From Sulfidibacter corallicola (GTDB lineage: Bacteria; Acidobacteriota; Holophagae; Acanthopleuribacterales; Acanthopleuribacteraceae), in the NCBI RefSeq assembly GCF_017498545.1, contig NZ_CP071793.1:1240001-1304000 (forward strand): a stretch of DNA of 64,000 nucleotides, read 5' to 3'. Positions within the stretch are counted from its first letter, which is position 1. Each line of letters begins with the position of its first letter. Below are positions 8,187 to 16,392 of the stretch, piece by piece. Below the pieces are notes generated by a model, which was not told the DNA's origin, did no database searches, and saw nothing but the letters and a program-made list of their open reading frames with translations. Both the position numbers and the translations under genes were made by a program.

Positions 8187-8214
8187 GCACCGCAGTGCTC
8201 AACCAATCGAAGCG
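8181..8214 (+). repeat. Palindromic dispersed repeat (AATCGAAG family), copy 1
   Basis: Perfect 10-bp inverted repeat GGTTGAGCAC-CGCA-GTGCTCAACC followed by AATCGAAGCG. The same palindrome-plus-AATCGAAGC arrangement recurs at 62526-62556 and 62676-62706, and AATCGAAGCGAATC without a clean palindrome at 19898. It includes the stop codon of the SRPBCC gene and could act as a transcription terminator, though no T tract follows. Confidence 0.6.
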
Positions 8215-8489
8215 ATCCAGCAAAGATTGAAATTCAGCATCGAGAGATCTTGAGGCCTGACTTATCTGCTCGCTCTTTTACCACTCGATCTTGCCAGTCT
8301 GGACCACTTCGAATAGTTCATCGGGCCGATGAACCCACTTGGCACGACGAATCTCTCGGCATAAGGGCACTCCGAGCAGATTTGTTTCAGGGATGATTGA
8401 GCGTGCGACAGGGGACGCGTCGGCCTCGTTCGCGTTACGAAATGAGGAACCTTCCCTATAATGAAAGCCATCCCGTGGAGCGGACGTTT
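8187..8489. other. Intergenic region with repeat end and candidate -10 box
   Basis: Begins inside the palindromic repeat. A TATAAT hexamer at 8457-8462 lies about 28 bp before the DUF1801 start at 8490, with only a weak -35 (TTACGA region). Nothing else recognised. Confidence 0.4.
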
Positions 8490-8888
8490 ATGGACAAACT
8501 TCTTCGATTTCCAAGCGCCATAAGGCACGACCCGGCTATCGAAACCTGGATGGATGAGCATCCAGGCGAACTGGGGGCGATCGCACAGCGCTGGTTCAAG
8601 GTCATTCGCGACTGCGGAGACGATGTCAGGGAGCTGTTGCATGACGGCCACCCCACTGCATGTGTTGGAGATGCGGCGTTCGTCTACGTCAATGCCTTCC
8701 GAGCGCACGTCAACGTCGGGTTTTTCCGCGGCGCCGAGATCCTCGATCCCGATGGCTTGCTGGAAGGCACGGGCAAATTCATGCGCCACGTGAAGCTGAG
8801 GCCCGAAAGTGAGGTCGACGCGAGTGCGCTGGCGCAACTCGTCGAAACCGCCTACACGGACATGAGGAAGCGTCTGGAAGCGAAGTGA
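8490..8888 (+). CDS. DUF1801 domain protein
   Basis: A 132-residue cytosolic protein of the DUF1801 (YdhG-like) fold. Visible family features are the N-terminal AIRHDPAIETWMDEHPGEL, then RELLHDGHPTACVGDAAFVYVNAF and the C-terminal GKFMRHVKLRPESEV. Function is not established. ATG at 8490 is chosen: it follows GTGGAG and is just downstream of TATAAT, whereas the frame's earlier ATGs precede that promoter-like box. Confidence 0.8.
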   Translation: MDKLLRFPSAIRHDPAIETWMDEHPGELGAIAQRWFKVIRDCGDDVRELLHDGHPTACVGDAAFVYVNAFRAHVNVGFFRGAEILDPDGLLEGTGKFMRHVKLRPESEVDASALAQLVETAYTDMRKRLEAK

Positions 8889-9040
8889 TTTTCGGCCAGG
8901 TGTGTCCAACGGGCCCACGGCGTAGTGATTCGCGGGCGATTCAACTCTCGAAGGGACGGGTTTGAATTTATGTCAACGCATTGGAAGTGAAAAGGTTACC
9001 TTGTTGGGCCGAGGCGTTGCACCTGACGGCGGAGGACCGC

Positions 9041-12000
9041 TCAGGGCTCCGATTTCTCCTGGGGCGGTGCAGGCTCCGCCGGTTTCGCTGAAGATTCGGC
9101 TGGTCTGGCTGCAGGCTCAGCCGGCTTCGCTGTAGGTTCGGCCGCTTTTGGGGCGGATGGTGCCGCCGACTTGGCGGGCCCGGGTGTCGGTTTCTTGGGT
9201 GGCGTCGGGGAGAAGGGGGCCGGCTTCGTGAAGTTGGACCAACCCCAACGCAGCCATTTGAGAATGCTGTTGACGAGCCATAGGGCCCAAAACAGCATCA
9301 AGACACGAAAACTCCATACCGGCAGGGTCCAGACCCCCACGCCCGGGAGCGGCCCGGTGGTGCGTTCCTGGTACCAGGCCAGGTAGGTTTCGTTACTGCC
9401 GTTGCCCGTGATGTACATGTTGGGTTCGCCCAGCAGGCCGTTGTGAAGCACCACGATCAGAACGATGAAGAACCACGAGGTCAGAATGGCCAGCCCGATT
9501 TGGCCGAGGCGCAGAATGCCCCTGGCGCTGGAATTCGCCGTCAGGCGTCCGAACCGTTCCAGGGCCACGAACCAGGCCACCGCGATGAGGGCGCTGGGAA
9601 TGTTCAGTTGCACCATGCCCAGCCCCAAAAAGACCCAGGAACCGAAGGACATGGGCAGGCCCGGCAGCTTTTTCAAACCATAGGCAATCAGGAAAATCGC
9701 CACCAGCAGTGGCCAAAACAGGACCGCGGGCCCCTGCACCGGTCCCGAAGCCCAGAGAATCCAACGGTTGTGGGGAACCGAGGCGTTCAAACGGAGGTTG
9801 ACCGCGGCGTGACCGAGATCCAGGTCCGGCCAGCGAAAATGCGTCATCGAGTCGCTCTGTTGTTTCCAGGTGACTTCCACCGCCTGCGGACCGGGATGGT
9901 AGGCGATTTGGAGGCGCTGGTCCTCGATGATGACCGGCCGCGAGACACCGTGCACCTTCAAATCTTCGATGTCCATGCCTTCCTGGATCGGCAAACTGAA
10001 CTCGCCGCCCAGACTGGCACGCACGTTCAAGGTGAGCCGATGGTTTTGGCGACGTTGCCCGATGTCGGCGTCCCAGGACACTTGATCCAGCGTCAGGGTC
10101 TGCCCGGTCAGTGCGTCGGGCCTGCTCAGGGAAACCGTGAGTGTCTCGCCGGGCCGCGGGCGCCAGGAAGGTTGCCAGGTGCCGTCCGACTTCAGGTAGT
10201 CGATCAGCGGGGTGCCGCTCCACTCGATGTCCCACACCCGTGAGGCGCTCAGGGTCCAGTTCTCGACCCACGCCACCTTGTCGGGTGCCGTCAGGGTCAC
10301 CTGCGCCACGGGCTCCAGCAGACTGGTCCAACTGACCTGCGGACGGTCCGGGGAGAGCTCCAGGCGCAACATGCCCTTTTCCACCTGAAATCCCGGGGAG
10401 AGAACCTGTTCGCCGGGCAGCAGGGGAACCTGGCGAATCACGCCTTCGCGGTTTTGTAGCGTGGCGATGGTAGTGACCTGCCAGACGAGGTCGAAATCAA
10501 GGGTTCGGGTGAGCTGGAACAGGGGAGAGACCTTGATGATCTCGCCCTCTTCGGGTTTGTCCCGGTTCCCGGGCGAGGGCGTAGTGGCTGCTTCCGGCCG
10601 AAACTCCAGTTGGGCCCCCATGGTGCCGTCCGGGTTGAGACCCACCACCTGCCAGGAAGGGGCCTGGACCGCGACGCGGTAGGGGCGCAGCGGAAAGCTC
10701 AGCGAAAAGGGCCCGTTTCGGTTGATCCGCTGTTCCGTGGTGACGCGATGGGTGCCGCGGGGCAGGGCCACCTGAAGGGTGCCGTTGGTGTCGAGACGCA
10801 GGGCCTCGGCCGGTGCACGGTCGACCCGCACCGCCTGCGGGCGGCCCGGCAGAGGAACGGCCACCCGGGTTTCCGTACTCACCTCGAGGCGAATCTCCAA
10901 TCGATCGCCCCGCAGGTTCAGGACCGCCTCGCTGATCGCGGCACAGTTGGGAAAGCACGGTGCCGGCCTGACCAATCTTTCGCGATACGCATTCAAGAGA
11001 TCCTGGGTGGGCGCGGTCTTCTCCTGGGCGAGCCCCGGCAGGCAGGCCAGAAGCAGGGAAGCCGTGGCGGCCACCACCCGCCGCGGTGGCGGTTGCGCGC
11101 CACCGGTGGATCTCGAACGCCAGAGCAGGCGCAGCAAACCGAGCAGGGCGGCGATGCGGGCCAGGGTCGTCAGGCGATTCAGCCAAGGTGGAACGGCCAA
11201 AATCGTCAGGGTTTCCGTGTGATCCACGGGTCCCTGCCAATACAGGCTGGCCTGTTTGCCCTGCCAATCGGGAATGCCCGGCCCGGTTTGGATTTGAGCG
11301 GTCGGCTTTTTGACGCGGTACTTTTTGATGGCTTCCTGGTTGAGCACCGACTGCTGAATGTTCCCTTCGCGTCTCAAGAGATCGAGCTCTTGCTGTTTGC
11401 GTTGGAGCATTTTCTTGGCCGGTACTTCCTGCTCGTAGGCCTCGTCGATCGACATTTCCGACTGGGGATAGGCCAGTCCGTCTTGAATGGTCTGTTGCGC
11501 GAAATTCGGAAAACTCAACTGGGGATAGAACACGCCGAGGATCTGTTGAATGAGGAAGCCCACCGTCGTGATGATCAAGATCAAGGCGGTCAACCACTTC
11601 CAAACCCGAGTGAGGGCTTGGAGTTTTCCTTCGGGAAGCACGCGTTCGAGGGCGATGGCGGCGAACAGGCTCAGCCAGCTCCAGTGTGGTGCGTTGAGCT
11701 GGTTGTGGAGCAGGACGAAGGTCGTCAGACCCAGTGCCGCCGGGCCCACGCCATAGAGTTTCCAAAGTGCGCCGGCCAGCATCAGGACCCAGAACAGATC
11801 CCACAGGCGCCAAGAGCGCAACCAATCGCCGTGCACGCTCGACGGTCCCCAGGCCGTGAAGAGGCTCCACCCGACGGGCAGCCTCACCGTCATGGTCAAA
11901 CCGTCGAGGTCCGTTTGCCATCCCGTGGCGGGCAGGGACCGCGGCAGGTCCTCGATTCGACCGTCCACCTCGAGATTCAAATCGCTCTGGCGAATGGCGA

Positions 12001-13240
12001 TCCCGGGCTGGCTGCTGGCGGGATCGAGCGTGATCAATTGATCGCCCTCGCCTCGAATGTGCATGCGCCCCGGCTGGAAAGGGGTCCGCATGTCGAGTCG
12101 CCAATCGCGATGCACTTCCCCGGAAAGGACGTCGCGGAACGTGGCGCCACCGCCACCCTGATCGAGCCACAGCGTCCGTTGCAGGTTCAATTTGTTGGAG
12201 GGCAGGCGCTGAAATCCCCGCTGTTTTTCCTGTAGTTTCAGCGATTGTTCCAGTTCGAGGAAGTAGGCGGGCAGGTGGTGCCATTCGGGCGGTAGGCGCG
12301 TCTGGCTGGGATCCACCGACGACGGCCCCCGTGGCGTGACCGCGCGCAGCCGATTGTCCGCTTCGTATACCCAGAGTTCGTTCTCGTGTCGACGTGGTTC
12401 CGCCGAGGGGTAGGCGATCTCGTCGGGAATGTCGGAACTGACCGACTCCAAGTCGATGACCCAGCTTCCCGAGCGAACCTGGAGACGCCAAGCGCCGTTC
12501 TCGTCGCGGCGCAGGGGCAGGTTGCTGGAAACGCTCGTCAGGCGGAATCCCGTCGGTAGGGGATCACCGAGCGTCACTTCTCGGCTTTTGCCGGAGACAT
12601 CCAATTCGATGCGCGTCGTGATGGAGAAGGGAATGGCTTCCCGAAGCCGGCGAAAGACGCGTACTTGCAGCCGATCTTCGTCGACGGCGGGCTCGGCCCG
12701 AGCGCGGAGAAGCAGGGCACCGGAAGCCTCACGGCGGGGCTGGGCGACCTGACGGCCGAGGTACTGGAGGGTCAGCAGCCCGGTTTCGCGCGGAATCGGG
12801 AGCAGTGCCGGAGGTTGCGACCAGGTCCAGGTGCCGGTGAGGGTGTAGGTACCCGGGTCGAGGTGAACCGAGGGGGTTTCCTGGGCGCCCGGCATGGGCA
12901 CGACCGGTTCTTCGACCGAACCGTCGCGACGCACCCTGGCCGGCCAGGAGGATGCACTGCCCGGCAGCGGCACCCGCGTCGGCGCAAAGACCCGCCAGGT
13001 CTGGCGGAACTTGCCGCCGTCCGCGGCGATGTCCAATTCCAGACGGGACGGCCAAGCGCACAATTTCGGATTGGGCATCTGGTAGAGCGAAGGGCATTGG
13101 ACTTTCTCTTGATCGTAGAGCACCCAATCCCGCCAAGCCTCCAACTCGGGCGGTGCGCCGCTGGGCTTGGTCTGGGCGCCGAGCGGCGTGACGAGAATCA
13201 AAAGGACGAGACCGACGGCAAGATGAAGGTGGCGACGCAT
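9041..13240 (-). CDS. Large internally duplicated exported/inner-membrane protein, unknown function
   Basis: A 1399-residue protein, not assigned to a named family. From the N-terminus: signal peptide (MRRHLHLAVGLVLLILVTPL), a beta-rich periplasmic region to about 465, a membrane cluster about 478-585, a charged coiled-coil-like stretch about 605-640, and a helix near 690-708. A second signal-like segment (VVAATASLLLACLPGLAQ) lies near 720-738. Then come another beta-rich region with a similar start (Cys pair, RLEIRL, VPLPG), a second membrane cluster and an Ala/Pro/Lys/Glu-repeat tail. The two halves share layout, so it looks like a fused duplication. GGAGG upstream of ATG 13240 sets the start. 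Confidence 0.75.
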   Translation of the reverse strand: MRRHLHLAVGLVLLILVTPLGAQTKPSGAPPELEAWRDWVLYDQEKVQCPSLYQMPNPKLCAWPSRLELDIAADGGKFRQTWRVFAPTRVPLPGSASSWPARVRRDGSVEEPVVPMPGAQETPSVHLDPGTYTLTGTWTWSQPPALLPIPRETGLLTLQYLGRQVAQPRREASGALLLRARAEPAVDEDRLQVRVFRRLREAIPFSITTRIELDVSGKSREVTLGDPLPTGFRLTSVSSNLPLRRDENGAWRLQVRSGSWVIDLESVSSDIPDEIAYPSAEPRRHENELWVYEADNRLRAVTPRGPSSVDPSQTRLPPEWHHLPAYFLELEQSLKLQEKQRGFQRLPSNKLNLQRTLWLDQGGGGATFRDVLSGEVHRDWRLDMRTPFQPGRMHIRGEGDQLITLDPASSQPGIAIRQSDLNLEVDGRIEDLPRSLPATGWQTDLDGLTMTVRLPVGWSLFTAWGPSSVHGDWLRSWRLWDLFWVLMLAGALWKLYGVGPAALGLTTFVLLHNQLNAPHWSWLSLFAAIALERVLPEGKLQALTRVWKWLTALILIITTVGFLIQQILGVFYPQLSFPNFAQQTIQDGLAYPQSEMSIDEAYEQEVPAKKMLQRKQQELDLLRREGNIQQSVLNQEAIKKYRVKKPTAQIQTGPGIPDWQGKQASLYWQGPVDHTETLTILAVPPWLNRLTTLARIAALLGLLRLLWRSRSTGGAQPPPRRVVAATASLLLACLPGLAQEKTAPTQDLLNAYRERLVRPAPCFPNCAAISEAVLNLRGDRLEIRLEVSTETRVAVPLPGRPQAVRVDRAPAEALRLDTNGTLQVALPRGTHRVTTEQRINRNGPFSLSFPLRPYRVAVQAPSWQVVGLNPDGTMGAQLEFRPEAATTPSPGNRDKPEEGEIIKVSPLFQLTRTLDFDLVWQVTTIATLQNREGVIRQVPLLPGEQVLSPGFQVEKGMLRLELSPDRPQVSWTSLLEPVAQVTLTAPDKVAWVENWTLSASRVWDIEWSGTPLIDYLKSDGTWQPSWRPRPGETLTVSLSRPDALTGQTLTLDQVSWDADIGQRRQNHRLTLNVRASLGGEFSLPIQEGMDIEDLKVHGVSRPVIIEDQRLQIAYHPGPQAVEVTWKQQSDSMTHFRWPDLDLGHAAVNLRLNASVPHNRWILWASGPVQGPAVLFWPLLVAIFLIAYGLKKLPGLPMSFGSWVFLGLGMVQLNIPSALIAVAWFVALERFGRLTANSSARGILRLGQIGLAILTSWFFIVLIVVLHNGLLGEPNMYITGNGSNETYLAWYQERTTGPLPGVGVWTLPVWSFRVLMLFWALWLVNSILKWLRWGWSNFTKPAPFSPTPPKKPTPGPAKSAAPSAPKAAEPTAKPAEPAARPAESSAKPAEPAPPQEKSEP

Positions 13241-13457
13241 GGGGGAGACCTCCGGAGGAAAAGCGAGCCAACGCATTAGGTGCACTGGCGATACATGCAG
13301 GTGCGTTTGTACTTAAGCAGAGGAATGGCATTACTTTACCACTGTCGCGGGCCCATCGCTCGGGAAAGAGGCGCCCGCACCTCAAGTTCCTCCGGTAAAG
13401 CGCCACCGGTGCGGCGTGCAGGTCCGGCCTCGGTCCCCGGGTTGGGACCTCGAATCG
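13241..13457. other. Intergenic spacer
   Basis: Lies upstream of the giant membrane protein and downstream of the TetR gene. CTTTACC (about 13334) and GGTAAAG (about 13392) form distant inverted arms. No gene or clear promoter is recognised. Confidence 0.35.
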
Positions 13458-14348
13458 CTACAACAACTTGATTTTCAGTTCGGTGGCGATGACGCGACGG
13501 GGTTCCTGCAACTCGCGGTAGTCGCGCAAATTGGCCAGCAGACCCTGGACGAGGACCCGGTTGGGCGTTTCCTTTTCCAATTCCTCCGCCAGCAATGAGA
13601 GCGATGCGGTGGCGTCCTCTTTTTCCAGTCCCGCCAATTCGAGGCCCTCCACGACGTCGCGCATATCGGCCAGTGCCCCGCGCAGCCGCGCCTCGGCAGC
13701 CTCCGCCACGCGCTGATCCACCACCTGGCGGTGCTCGAAGAGCGTCGCCGTGAGGAAGGGTTTCGGCTTTTCGGCCACCAGGCCGTCGACGATCTTGTCG
13801 AGCAGGAAAATCAGAAAATCGGCGGCCCGCTCGCGGTCGACCTCGGCTTCCTCGAGAAAGAACAGGGCACAGTACTCGTTGACGATGCCGCTGGTAATGA
13901 CCGATAGGTCAATCAAGTAGGGGACCGTGCGGTCATCGAACGCCAGACGAATGAACTCCTCCTGGATCCGCTGCCAGGTGAGTCTGGTCTTTTCCGCCAG
14001 GAGCAACATCGATTCGTCCAAGCTGATACCGGCCTCTTTGTAGAACATCTCCGTGTAGGCCTGGTTCTCGCTGAAGTCGTTGAACTGGTACAGCAACTGT
14101 TCGCGCAGCTTCTGGCGGGGCGTCAGGTCGGTGCGTTCGCGAATTTCGTCGATGCGCTCGATCAGGCGATCCTGCAGGTACTCGATGCCCGCCACCAGCA
14201 ATTCCTTTTTGGAGTTGAAATGTAGGTACAGCGCGCCTTTGCTCATGCTGCACGCGTCCGCGAGCTTCTGCATGGACACCGCCTTCATGCCGTGTTCGCG
14301 AAATAGTTCCAGGGACGTTTCGATGATTTGCTGGCGCTTGGGGTCCAT
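13458..14348 (-). CDS. TetR-family transcriptional regulator
   Basis: A 296-residue repressor. The N-terminal TetR helix-turn-helix (about residues 5-55) reads IIETSLELFREHGMKAVSMQKLADACSM-x-KGALYLHF. The C-terminal ligand domain is longer than the usual 190-220-residue family length, adding a helical, Glu-rich extension after about residue 215. ATG at 14348 starts the domain precisely; the frame is open upstream but non-coding. It is divergent from an ABC exporter, with two operator-like palindromes between. The expected role is ligand-relieved repression of the exporter and itself. Confidence 0.9.
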   Translation of the reverse strand: MDPKRQQIIETSLELFREHGMKAVSMQKLADACSMSKGALYLHFNSKKELLVAGIEYLQDRLIERIDEIRERTDLTPRQKLREQLLYQFNDFSENQAYTEMFYKEAGISLDESMLLLAEKTRLTWQRIQEEFIRLAFDDRTVPYLIDLSVITSGIVNEYCALFFLEEAEVDRERAADFLIFLLDKIVDGLVAEKPKPFLTATLFEHRQVVDQRVAEAAEARLRGALADMRDVVEGLELAGLEKEDATASLSLLAEELEKETPNRVLVQGLLANLRDYRELQEPRRVIATELKIKLL

Positions 14349-14440
14349 GTCGCCTCTCTTCGGATGAAAATGGTCGCACGCGGCTTGCGGGCCGAGGGTC
14401 GGCCCCGATTCTACCATTAAATGACGATGGAGTCGCGATG

Positions 14441-14460
14441 AAATGACCGTGTGGTCATTT
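14441..14460. promoter_or_regulatory. Inverted repeat, putative TetR operator 1
   Basis: Perfect 8-bp arms AAATGACC-GTGT-GGTCATTT in the spacer between the divergent tetR-like gene and the ABC exporter. Shares the GGTCATT half-site with operator 2. Confidence 0.6.
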
Positions 14461-14494
14461 TTGACTTGCGCATGCTGGATTGTGCCGTTATATT
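14461..14494 (+). promoter_or_regulatory. Candidate promoter of the ABC exporter
   Basis: TTGCGC (14466-14471) and TATATT (14489-14494) are separated by 17 bp; TTGACT at 14461 is a better -35 match but 22 bp away. It sits between the two operator-like palindromes. Confidence 0.35.
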
Positions 14495-14496
14495 GG

Positions 14497-14514
14497 TGAC
14501 TGACCGGTTGGTCA
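14497..14514. promoter_or_regulatory. Palindrome, putative TetR operator 2
   Basis: TGACTGACCGGTTGGTCA is an 18-bp near-palindrome of the classic TGAC-x2-ACCGGT-x2-GTCA type bound by many TetR-family repressors. It overlaps the start of the exporter transcript. Confidence 0.65.
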
Positions 14515-14549
14515 TTTGTGTTTGACTGTTGCGTCATGTGGAGGTTTTC

Positions 14550-16298
14550 GTGGAACATCTCAAACCCCTTGCGCGTCTCTTGCGCGCGGCCATTCCCTCG
14601 AAGAAGATATTCGTTTTCGGCTTGGTGCTCATGCTGATCGAAGCCGGCGCCTCGTTGGTGATCCCCTTGTTGACTCGCGATTTCGTCGACGGCATGCAGA
14701 CCGCCGCCCTTCCCAAGTTCACCTTGGCCCTGTTGCTGGGGTTCATGATCGTCGATGCCGTCATCGGCGGCCTGGCCTACTATTACCTGGGATCCACCGG
14801 CCACGGCATCGTCGCCTCGCTGCGCCACAAACTGCTCGGAAAGCTGATTCGTCTGCCGGTTCGCTTCTATGACAACAACCAATCCGGCGAATTGGCCAGC
14901 CGCGTGGTCAGCGATACCCAGACCCTGCACGAGGTGTGTACCTATCACCTGACTTCCATGGTCGTTGGGCTGTTCACGGTCATCGGGTCCGTCGCCATCC
15001 TGTGGGTTCTGGATTGGCGCATGACGCTGGTCCTGTTTTCCGGCGTGATTCTCTCGACCCTGGTCATCGTGCCTATCGCCGCCAAGATGCAGGCGATCGC
15101 GGAAGAAGTGCAATCCGAAACCGCCCAGTTCTCTTCCCAACTGACCGGTGTGTTTTCCGAGATCCGGCTCGTCAAGTCCTACACCGCGGAGTCACGCGAG
15201 CTGGAAGTGGGTCGCAACTCGATCGATCGCCTGCGCCAATTGGGGAATCGCGAAAATGCGATTCAAGCGATTCTCTCGCCGCTGGTGAGCCTGGCCATGA
15301 TGGGTGCCATGGTCGCCATCCTCGGGTATGGCGGAGCGCGCGTCAGTGCCGGCACCCTGGAAGTGGGCACCCTGGTTGCGTTCATCCTGTACCTCTTCCA
15401 CATCACCATCCCGGTAGCCCAGTTCAGCATGTTCTTCACCGAAATCCAACGTGCCATCGGTTCGGGTAAACACCTGTTGCGGTTGATGAAACAGAACGAA
15501 GAAGTCGTTGACGGAGCCGACGCCGTTTCGGTGACCGATCGGTCAATCGATGTGGAAGATCTCGGATTCGCCTATGCCGAGGAAGACGAAGATCCGGTGT
15601 TGAAGGACGTCTCCTTTTCGATTCGGCCCAACCGCGTGACCGCCCTGGTGGGTCCCAGTGGCTCGGGCAAGAGCACCCTCCTGGCTCTATTGAGTCGCTT
15701 CTACGAACCCTCTTCCGGCGAGATCCGGCTCGGCGATGTGTCCATCGACACGCTTTCCTTGCCGGCATGGCGATCGAAGCTGGGATACGTGGCCCAAGAT
15801 GCGCCGATGATCGCAGGCACCATTCGCGAGAACCTGTGTTACGGGCTGGATCGCGAAGCCGACGACGTGGAAATGCGCCGGGCACTGGAAGCTGCCCACG
15901 CCCACGATTTCGTGGACAACCTGCCGAACGGGCTCGAAACGGAGATCGGTGAACGGGGCGTCAAGCTGTCGGGTGGCCAACGCCAACGCTTGGCCATCGC
16001 TCGCGCACTACTCAAGAATCCACCCATCCTGATTTTGGACGAGGCCACCTCACACCTGGACAGCCGGACGGAGCACCAGGTCCAGGAAGCCATGCACCGT
16101 TTGATGCAGGATCGGACCACGGTGGTGGTCGCTCATCGCCTGGCCACCGTGCTGGATGCGGACCAAATCGTGGTACTTGAAGGCGGTCGAACCACCGGCA
16201 TCGGAACCCACGATAAACTGATGGATACCAATGCGTTGTACCGCGGTCTCGTGGAGCATCAATTCAAACCCCTGACGCGGAACGGGCAGGCCGCCTGA
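14550..16298 (+). CDS. ABC exporter, fused permease-ATPase (multidrug/lipid type)
   Basis: A 582-residue half-transporter that should homodimerise in the inner membrane. Six transmembrane helices fill about residues 15-300. The ATPase follows with Walker A GPSGSGKST, Q-loop (YVAQDAPM), signature LSGGQRQR, Walker B ILILDEATS and the H-loop VVAHRLAT, all intact. It resembles BmrA/MsbA-type exporters; the cargo is unknown. GTG at 14550 is preferred because GGAGG lies five bases upstream; TTG 14529 and GTG 14538 are in frame. Regulation by the divergent TetR protein is likely. Confidence 0.9.
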   Translation: MEHLKPLARLLRAAIPSKKIFVFGLVLMLIEAGASLVIPLLTRDFVDGMQTAALPKFTLALLLGFMIVDAVIGGLAYYYLGSTGHGIVASLRHKLLGKLIRLPVRFYDNNQSGELASRVVSDTQTLHEVCTYHLTSMVVGLFTVIGSVAILWVLDWRMTLVLFSGVILSTLVIVPIAAKMQAIAEEVQSETAQFSSQLTGVFSEIRLVKSYTAESRELEVGRNSIDRLRQLGNRENAIQAILSPLVSLAMMGAMVAILGYGGARVSAGTLEVGTLVAFILYLFHITIPVAQFSMFFTEIQRAIGSGKHLLRLMKQNEEVVDGADAVSVTDRSIDVEDLGFAYAEEDEDPVLKDVSFSIRPNRVTALVGPSGSGKSTLLALLSRFYEPSSGEIRLGDVSIDTLSLPAWRSKLGYVAQDAPMIAGTIRENLCYGLDREADDVEMRRALEAAHAHDFVDNLPNGLETEIGERGVKLSGGQRQRLAIARALLKNPPILILDEATSHLDSRTEHQVQEAMHRLMQDRTTVVVAHRLATVLDADQIVVLEGGRTTGIGTHDKLMDTNALYRGLVEHQFKPLTRNGQAA

Positions 16299-16339
16299 TC
16301 CCTCGAGACCCGACTCGCGAGGCTGAATCCACATGAATC

Positions 16340-16377
16340 GGCCCGATCGATCTTCCATGATCGATCGGGCCCTTTTT
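16340..16377. terminator. Strong rho-independent terminator, bidirectional
   Basis: Perfect 13-bp stem GGCCCGATCGATC / GATCGATCGGGCC with loop TTCCAT and a following CTTTTT, 40 bp after the exporter stop. It also lies just past the stop of the convergent secreted protease. Confidence 0.85.
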
Positions 16378-16392
16378 ATGTGTCGTCCCTCG

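Noticed and set aside
13458..15140. 560-codon frame containing the TetR gene
   Set aside because: Only the 296 codons from 14348 are TetR; the rest is antisense to the ABC exporter.
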